NCBI GenBank assembly: GCA_014529385.2 | Contig: CM043969.1 | Span: forward strand, 30,708,946 to 30,772,945 | Direction: 5' to 3' | DNA length: 64,000 nt | Origin: Adiantum capillus-veneris | Taxonomy: Eukaryota; Streptophyta; Polypodiopsida; Polypodiales; Pteridaceae | Part shown: one piece after another, positions 56,599 through 64,000 of the stretch | Numbering within the stretch: position 1 is the stretch's first letter | How the letters are laid out: each line of letters begins with the position of its first letter | The notes under the pieces: generated by a model | The model's database searches: none | What the model was told of the DNA's origin: nothing | What the model saw: only the letters and a program-made list of their open reading frames with translations | Made by a program: the position numbers and the translations under genes

Positions 56599-57342
56599 GG
56601 TGAAAAAAGAAACGAGCAGAGAAGTCTAGTCTGAGTTCAAGAGAAGAATAAGAAGAATGTGCAAAAAACGGTTCAAAACTGGAAAAGATCATGAGATAGA
56701 ATCCAAACGTTGTTTTATGATGGCGACGTGCAAAATGAAAACAATATAATATGAGAAGTACGTCTTTCTAGAAGCGACAGCTATTGAATGCCTTTGCACT
56801 TTTACTTGTTTACATTTCTATTTACCAGCTCAAAGTTGCGGTAAAGATAGAATATTTGCTTTTTTTGTCAGTTTTCAAAAATAGAGGTTCCGTAACAGAA
56901 GCTCTTCAACCATTGGTTGAGACCACTCTCTCTCTACACGCTAAAAGGCACAAAAATGACCTCAAAATTCCCCTAATGGGCAAAAAAGCCAACATTGGTC
57001 AAAGACCCCCAAAAAATGAACGTTTATCTCCTTTTATAAGGGTGTGTCTAGGAGACCCGGAAAAGAAAAACAGGGTGAGCTTTCATGTCGTGAACTTCAC
57101 TTGTAGCTCCATTTAGAATTTCCTTGAATTTCCACCACTTGGCATGGTTCATTTTTGGAACAATTGCATGCTACACATCTTCCTAATGTCCGCCCAACTT
57201 GGCCACCCGGTTTGACTTGCATTATCCGACCACTTTGAATTGGCTTCTTTGAACACCTTCCCCCTCTTACATTTGCTCTCCCCTACCCCTCTTATCATTG
57301 GCTACAGGAACCTCCACTTGTTGAGGCAATAGCGACCTCGCT

Positions 57343-57374
<32 letters not shown>

Positions 57375-58495
57375 TGACTCATCTCCTCAAAACATTGGTG
57401 GGTGGGCCGCTAAGGTAGTGAGAACATTCCCCTATTGGGCATGCCACATTAGCACCACGTCAATGGCCTACACCAGCCAACAACACCAGTGCGCCCCTGG
57501 GGCACCACCATCTCAGCTCAAAACAGTGCCCCAATCCACCGTGCAACACCATAAGCAGCACCGCAGAGGCCTTCCTCCATCGCCAGCGGAGCTCCCAACT
57601 CCCTTCGCCTTCACACTATGCCAAGGGCTCATGGCCAAGCACTTATACCGCGGCCCCCATGCTTGTAACTGCGCATATGGGGTATTATCCGCCACATGGC
57701 AGCCCCACAGAGCTCAAGCCTCAAGGCTTTGAGAAAACAAAAACCACCTTTTTTTTAAAAAAACTTTGTTATTTCTAGCTTGCCCTGTCTGCTCATTGGC
57801 CCTTGATGGTGCATTTTCCGAGCCGTAGAACCCGACCGCAAGCTCACCGTGCCGACTTGAAGATGCCCGGCTCCAACCGCATTTTGGGATTTCCCAAGAC
57901 CCCTTACTGAGGGCGCAAAAATCGATCAAAGCATGTGTAACCAACTTTGGACAAAGGCACCCAATCTTCCAACTGCTCTAGTTTTCCACTCCGAACTCCG
58001 TTTGATGTGTAGTCAATTCGTGCTAGCTCCATATGATGCATACCTTGCTCTAGAACCTTGTCGAATCTCAAAAGATGCCAGATTGCATGATTCCCCATGT
58101 GGTCAGGTGGGCACCAACCTAGCCCTCGCTAAAACTTCAACTGGCCATAAAATGCAAACCATGGCTCTCATCCGCAATATGAAAAGATGGGTAGACTCCA
58201 TGAATTGAGTTCTACGCACCTGTACCTCGACTTCCACTTGAATCACCTATCTCCAAATGCCCTGTTCGGAAAAAATCTGCAATCCATTGAAACTTCAACC
58301 TTCAATTACTCGGGCTCCATAGCTCGGTTTGATGAGCCGTCTAGACCTTCTCCTTCAGCACTTCAAGCTCTACATTCTTGGACCCAAAAGTTGCACTTTG
58401 CATCTCCTTCACCTGCCACCCAAATTAGCCTTTATGGAGCCTTCCTTGGCCTATAAGCCGCATCAGGCATACAATTCGGCCGCTACCTATCATCC
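56599..58495. other. Non-coding stretch with a G29 homopolymer (57346-57374)
   Basis: Several medium ORFs on both strands lack recognisable motifs and overlap each other, so I do not call them genes. The run of 29 G at 57346-57374 is the longest homopolymer in the window. Confidence 0.55.
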
Positions 58496-58617
58496 CATGA
58501 TTCTCCTAGCTGCTCCAACCCTTTACCATGCTTCTCTTAGCCTGCATACATCTGCCCATGATTCTCCTAGCTGCTCCAACCCTTTACCATGCTTCTCTTA
58601 GCCTGCATACATCTGCC
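58496..58617. repeat. Exact 61-bp tandem duplication
   Basis: Unit 58496-58556 is repeated identically at 58557-58617, beginning CATGATTCTCCTAGCTGCTC. The lack of any difference indicates a recent event. Confidence 0.95.
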
Positions 58618-58929
58618 ACCTTCTAGAGTTGACACACTTTGGCTATACCAACGTGGCACGCTGAGTGCTCGACTACACCAAATTTGATGGCTTTTGGCTC
58701 GAACGTGGGCACCTAGGACTGTAGAGGGAATCGTGTTTCACCGTCGGGCTCGTCTGACCACCCTAGCGGCCTACGCGAGCTCGCATCTCCTTTCTCACTA
58801 CCAAGGGAGCCTCTGTTGCCCGCCATCCCCTTTTTTGTCCTTTTATTTCCTTTGTTCACACATGCCCTTAAAAAAAAGGGTGGCCAATAGTGGGCGACCA
58901 AATCCCTTTTGGTCTCAATTTATTTTTGG

Positions 58930-59400
58930 TTTGGGCGGCCATTCCTTGGGTCCTTGGGTGGTCTTCCTCGTATCATTTTGGCAAGCATGGGTAAATGCTT
59001 TAGGAGAAAGGACTTTCTTTTGCACCTAGTGAATATAAGCGAGAGCCTCGTTGCAGTGGCCAGTTTAGGCATATCTTGAAACCAATGCTCTTCAAAAAGC
59101 ACATTTTTAAATGAAAGCTCATAAAAAACATCATGTGCCTATGAGCACCACTTTTGACATACATATCGGCTAAGGCATTGCCTCCATGACATCGTTTTCC
59201 CACATCCATTGATTAGCAATATCACAATGAATTCTACTACCCACTCTAGTGTGTTGAATGGCACCATGGCTTCCAAGATGCAAGTATATCTGTCCGCCGT
59301 CAAGGCTAGGCATATGATAAAAATTGCTTATGTATCAGCCCACATTTGGCATACACATCGGGCACCGCACTGCATTAAGCTAGATGAATGTGACTGATCA
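58930..59400 (-). pseudogene. PPR-protein gene remnant
   Basis: On the minus strand, VPDVYAKCGLIHKQF (near 59370) and GGNALADMYVKSGA (near 59180) match the helix-turn pattern 'NALVDMYAKCG' of plant pentatricopeptide-repeat proteins. DVFYELSFKNVLFEEHW follows further on. Frameshifts and stops are abundant. PPR proteins normally act in organelle RNA processing; this piece is dead and abuts transposon copy B. Confidence 0.5.
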
Positions 59401-59444
59401 GGGCAACCAAGGTAGTTCATATCAAACCCAGCCCTTGAAGATAC

Positions 59445-60765
59445 CACTAGGTTGGTAACCTAACAGGACATAAAAGTGTCCTTTCAGGGTTTTGAAAAAA
59501 ACCTCCAAAACCATAGTAGATCCACTCATTTTGTAAAATCCTTTCATGAGGTTATAGTTCAAGGCCTACTACACATGGAAAAAATAAGAAACTTGTAAAA
59601 TTTCTCATCTTTTGGTCACACCAAGTCTCCGAAGTTGATGGACCAGTACATTTTCATCAAAACAGTCATTTCTTATGTTTTGTTGCATAAAAATAAGATC
59701 AGGGATTTTTGTAGGACTTGAGATAAATTTCCTAGTTAACTTCAATGGGTTGGTGATCAGAACATATGATTGCTTCTCACTCACTATTTTTTGTTTTGCC
59801 AAAAGAAATAGGTACACAAAAGTTGAATTTTTACCATTCTGCAAACCTATCATCAAAGTTTCTATAGCCACGCTCAATACAAATAATATATGCATGTTTT
59901 CTTAGTTCCCTATTTTCCTTTAGGTTCATAAGGAGCCATGGAGCATGTCAAAAGAATAATATATCTCTTACGAAGGGGAATCTAGGGGACAAAGATGAAG
60001 TGCTAAATACAGCAAACATGAAAAAACTGGGTTCAACATTATGAGTTGTAGAATCCCATAGAAACTATTCAATATCTAGCCAAATTTGATTCTTATGACT
60101 AGATATGGTTACTACCTACAAAATGCATGTAGTTGTCACAAGAAACTAACAATATTGAAAAAGCTATACTTGATATACTAGAATGTTTTGTTTTCTTCTA
60201 TAATTGAAAAAATCAACCATCGTTGTCTACTATGAAAAATAGGGTATTAGGTGCCCCAAAACTCAAGGAATATTAGCTTTATGTTACAATATGCGACATA
60301 GAAAATCAAAACTGCATTTGGATATCATGAAAGCCACCAAAAAAATCATACAAGAGCTAAAATTGGCTAAAAAACAAGATTTGACAATTTTTGTAATTTG
60401 GTCATAACTTACAACTTTAACATTTATTTCTCCCTAGAAGCATCAGGACATGTTGAGGACTACTAAAGATAGTTCTCTAGCATTATAGACCTCACAAACA
60501 TGAATTCTAGAGTGGTATAGTTGCAGAAATTTGAAAAAAACCAAAAATAGGACTCGTTTTTTCACACAATTTAGGTTGTGAAATGTTGTGCAAGGACAAG
60601 GTTAAAGATGGAATTGATATTCAAAAAAAAAGTCAAGTTTTTTTCAGCTCATGAGACAACTTTCTAGATAGATAGCACCTCAAAATCCATTTTGAAACTG
60701 TTGACATAATTCAAGGAAAATGGTCACTTAACAGGACATAAAAGTGTCCCATTACCAACCTAGTG
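59445..60765 (-). mobile_element. TTAA-type DNA transposon, copy B (1321 bp)
   Basis: Same length and same family as copy A but in opposite orientation. The TIR is CACTAGGTTGGTAAC at the left and its 14-bp complement at 60752-60765. TTAA follows at the right (60766-60769); the left flank is ATAC. Interiors align along their length (for example the AACAGGACATAAAAGTGTCC hairpin regions at both ends). The left TTAA seems lost: the paralogous right arm at about 63749 reads GATAC-TTAA-ATTGG at the unoccupied position. Confidence 0.85.
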
Positions 60766-61206
60766 TTAAATTGGACATATCTTGCCAACCAAAACCCCGA
60801 TTGACGAACTGAAAGGATCGACATGCTCCTGAAAGTGAGTACTTTGGACTCATGCATTTCTTTCATCTTTGACCTTTTATCAGCATGTGCTCAATCCGGT
60901 ACGGATCTACTACTAACTGAACTTAAAATTGTCATAACTTCTTATGTGTAGCTCCGATCGACGAGCCGTAAAGACAAGCACGTAGAGCCCTTCAAGTACT
61001 TCAACACAGATTAATAAAATCCCTCCTATGACCACTTCAAGGATACTCATTATTTTAGCATTACCAAGACATTCCCCATCTGGTACACTTTTAGCTTATA
61101 AATTGGCTTGTTAGCAAGCCCTTATAACTGCTGAATAATCATGCAGGATTCAAATACACATGATTGGCCTTCCTTTGCTCATTTTCTTGTCATGGGATCG
61201 GAGCGG
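60766..61206. repeat. Left arm of a long inverted repeat
   Basis: About 440 bp matching the complement of 63300-63752: CATATCTTGCCAAC, TAGCTCCGATYGACGAGCCG and GGCTTGTTAGCAAGCCCTTA occur in both. Similarity continues faintly on the other side of transposon B (59400-59444), so B inserted into this arm. Confidence 0.85.
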
Positions 61207-62014
61207 CATGACACTCACCACCTCTACGTGCACAGCCTCCGGTCTGTGCCAACCGGTCTTCAAGCTGCATCTTCTATAAATACCTTAAGTTACTTGTCAT
61301 CAAGCTCACGTAGTTGGTAAAGACATGTAAAACAAAAGAAGGTTTAAAATCATAGCATCAATAGTCTAGCTCAATTATTTGGTAGCGGTCCCATCAAAAA
61401 TCTTTGAGCCATAGTAGTCGTATCTTTGAACCATAGTGGTCGTATCTCCAAAACATTCAATTATGAAAAGAAATATGTTTAGTGAACCCTGCCAGACTCA
61501 AGTGCTCCAGTTACTTATGCACAAGGCTTGACCATCAGCTCTCCTTAGGGAACCCTGTCAAGCCCGAGTATGTTTTAGTCTGTCTGCACACGAAAAGGTC
61601 GTCAAGTCCTTTACTTCAAGTGTTGGTAGCAGAACCTTCTTAAAAGATGTGAAGATACTATAACAATTATCCAAAGATGTCAACTGGAAGCTATCCATGT
61701 AGGCTTATTGATCATATAACCAAAAACAATTCTTCCTTATCATATATCCAAAAACAAATCTACTGCCAAGTAACTTGCTCTATAGGAAAATAAATGAAAT
61801 CTTTGAATCTTCCAATTGCTCTTCAATAGCTCCTAGGATCAAATGGGATAATAAGGAATTGCCCCAATAGTGAAGCAACATATTATCCACATAAGCACAC
61901 ACATCCTGTATCAATCAACTTCAAGAATTTCTGCTCCAAATATGCTATTCTAGGATCTAGCAAAAAGAAACCACAATATATACTCAGAAATACCCATCCA
62001 TAGTGAACCTGTTT
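61207..62014. other. Non-coding interior of the inverted-repeat element
   Basis: Short duplicated phrases such as CATAGTAGTCGTATC/CATAGTGGTCGTATC and CCCTGYCARRCYCRAGT occur at 61410-61580. No supported ORF. It may be untranslated or intron sequence of the captured gene. Confidence 0.45.
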
Positions 62015-63302
62015 TTAAAGATCTATCGAATCACCTATTTCAAATACCATTAAGATCACATAGCATTGATGGCCTCCGCAATATACTAGAGCTTCACCTG
62101 AAGCATAGTGCAGTAGCCACATCTCATAAACTTTTGGTAACTTAAGGTTGTTACCAACAACAAGCATTAAAGAATTCTGACTCCCTTTTACTGGTAGCCA
62201 GGACATTAGTGACATAAGAATTACTAAGAATAGTATCCAAATCCATCCACATCTGGCACATTGTCCAAGAAAACAAGAAATCCTGTGTACTTTATGCTGT
62301 ATCAAGGATGATTTAGCAGCGTTGCCCCTTCTAGCTTCATAACCATCAGGAAAAACCTTAGGACTTTTTGGACATGTATCATCAAAGAGATTTTTACATG
62401 GCTTTTGAGGTTCATAATGAATAATAGCTTTATCTTGAAGATCTTCATCCATAACATCCTTGGGAAAATCACCCTTGGAAGTCTCAAAATTCAACAAAGC
62501 TATAGGAGTTGGCTCCTCTTGCAGCCCGTATATAAGCATAGATGTAAAATCCATGTAATTATCTTGTTCACAATTAGCATGATGGAGGCAATCTTCAATA
62601 TCATCCTCTGTTTTAGCAAGCCATTACTACTTTGAAAAGGTACTTCAGGCACCCATTTTGAAGGGGTACATACCTCACAAAGTTGAGCTATACTGCTATA
62701 ACCTTCTCCTTCAGATTGGGACAAAAACCCATCAACTATGGAATTTGCTTCTGTGATAATAGAATCGTCAAACATGTTGCTAGAAACAACCATAGGCTCA
62801 TTGGCATTATCAGGTACATCCTCTGTTAGGTTCACAGTATAGGCCACTTCATCAGCTATTGTATAAATAATAGATTTGTTTATGCAATCATCTGTAATAA
62901 ATCTGCTAACCTGCTCAGCTATAGTGCCAATAGAACCATTAGAAGCATGTAGTGTCTCATCTTCTTGATAGACTTGTTGAGAGCATCCCATGCCAAGGTC
63001 AATAGCTTGTAAAATCTTTGTTGTACAGTCTAGCTCTTCACTAGATCCATTATTCGAGGAAACTTCCATGCGAGTAATCTTTGAAACAAAATCATATATT
63101 TGTGTTTCAGTAGTAAACTATGTACCTTTGCTCGATTGCTCAAAATATGGTCCTTTGTCATTGAATCTGCTACTTCCAAAGTTGTATGTGCCTTGGCTTT
63201 ACTTCTTGCAGAAATATGGTCCCAAAATTGATCATAATTAAGGAACTGCATATGATCCCCTTCTTCTTTATAGAAAAAAATCTGGCTTTGTTGTCGTGCC
63301 AC
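62015..63302 (-). pseudogene. Captured gene fragment inside the inverted-repeat element, unidentified
   Basis: Coding blocks read leftward: 63302-63030 (YDQFWDHISARSKAKAHTTL), 63069-62640 (GSSEELDCTTKILQAIDLGM, TIAEQVSRFITDDCINKSII, CTPSKWVPEVPFQSSNG), then in another frame 62620-62270 (LAKTEDDIEDCLHHANCEQD, GDFPKDVMDEDLQDKAIIHY, PCKNLFDDTCPKSPKVFPDG). The protein is acidic, Ser-rich and looks like part of a host gene. Frame changes may be introns or mutations. No domain is recognised. Its position between long inverted arms resembles gene capture by Pack-type or foldback elements. Confidence 0.5.
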
Positions 63303-63752
63303 TCCGCTCCCATGACAAGAAGATGAGCAAAGGAATGGTGATCAAGAGTATTTCAATCCTGCATGGTTAATCAATAGTTATAAGGGCTTGCTAACAAGCC
63401 AATTTTAAGCTGAAAGTGTGCCAGATGCAGCTCTGAAGGTCAAAAGATGTCTTGGTAATGCTAAACAGTGAGTATTCTTGAGGTGTTCATAACTAGGATT
63501 TTATTAATCTAAGTTGAAGTTCTCAAAAAGCTCTACATGCTTGTCTTTACGGCTCGTCAATCGGAGCTACGGGTAAGAAGTTATGACAGTTTTAAGTTGA
63601 GTCAGTAGCAGATCTGTACCAGATTGGGCAACTGTAGTTGAGGGGACAAAACTGTAATGAATGCATCAGGCTGAAGTGCTAAATTTCTGGAGCATGTCGG
63701 TCTTTTCATCTCGTCAATCGGGGTTTCAGTTGGCAAGATATGGCCAATTTAA
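63300..63752. repeat. Right arm of the long inverted repeat
   Basis: Complement of 60766-61206. Here the site corresponding to transposon B's target is unoccupied (TTAA at 63749-63752 within TATGGCCAATTTAAGTATC). Arm similarity extends faintly past 63753 toward the window end; the true outer terminus was not found. Confidence 0.85.
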
Positions 63753-64000
63753 GTATCACCGGGGGTCGGGTTCGAACCGCCATGGTCGGCTCGGTCGAAG
63801 TGCTATCTAGGAATTTTGGACATTGACCAAGTTTCGGGACGTCATGCAGCAATGGTTTGGTTGATATGTTGAGCCCGACAGGAATTATTTACTGGAGTTT
63901 GCTTATAGCATGAAATTTCCAACATAGCTATCGCTTAAGCAGATACGCAGTCGAGGGTTTTTGCATCTTGAGCAATAAAATTCATGATGAAATTGTCATT

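Noticed and set aside
57418-58601. Overlapping ORFs of 60-104 residues on both strands
   Set aside because: No motifs, no consistent frame, partly through an exact tandem duplication; likely chance in GC-richer DNA.
63755-63790. tRNA gene or SINE B box (GGGTTCGAACC)
   Set aside because: No A box, acceptor stem or cloverleaf could be built around it.

Overview
The window looks like repeat-rich nuclear DNA of a land plant. Long CT/GT microsatellites, a tRNA-Asp-primed giant Ty3/gypsy element, short GT-AG introns, PPR-like debris and widespread C-to-T stop-codon decay all fit this. A fern- or gymnosperm-like large genome is plausible, but I cannot name the species. No rRNA, tRNA, CRISPR or intact housekeeping gene was seen.

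Layout. 1-3742 (-) is a broken Ty3/gypsy pol (integrase, RNase H, RT, protease) with a MITE inside its RT. 3733-4078 (+) is a protease scrap of another gypsy lineage. 4079-8602 is mostly non-coding with many CT/GA/GT tracts and two gene fragments. 8603-36104 is one very large LTR retrotransposon on the minus strand. It has LTRs of 929 and 926 bp, a PBS matching tRNA-Asp and a polypurine tract. Its order from the 5' end is leader with palindromes, novel ORF, gag, protease, 1.1-kb spacer, RT, RNase H, integrase, a second retropepsin-like domain, basic ORF, palindrome tandem array, coiled-coil ORF, 3' LTR. It carries a nested gypsy element (22505-27080) and a MITE.

36500-43202 (+) is another gypsy pol, split by a 2.8-kb insertion with TG...CA ends and an ATTCC duplication. 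44540-48034 (+) is a decayed, shortened relative of the giant element's ORFa-gag-spacer half.

48.1-56.6 kb is the most unusual part: four divergently arranged, intron-containing genes, none a recognisable transposase. The gene at 51475-53622 joins a histone H3-like tail and fold to a Ulp1/SENP (C48) cysteine-protease domain and a lysine-rich tail. Five exons give exactly 608 codons, broken only by three TAG codons.

53966-55286 and 59445-60765 are two 1321-bp copies, in opposite orientation, of a TTAA-flanked DNA transposon. 59.4-63.8 kb is an element with ~445-bp inverted arms enclosing a fragmented, apparently captured gene. The rest (56.6-59.4 kb) is non-coding with a G29 tract, a 61-bp tandem duplication and PPR remnants.

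All coordinates, splice sites and identities were read by eye. Nothing was searched against a database.
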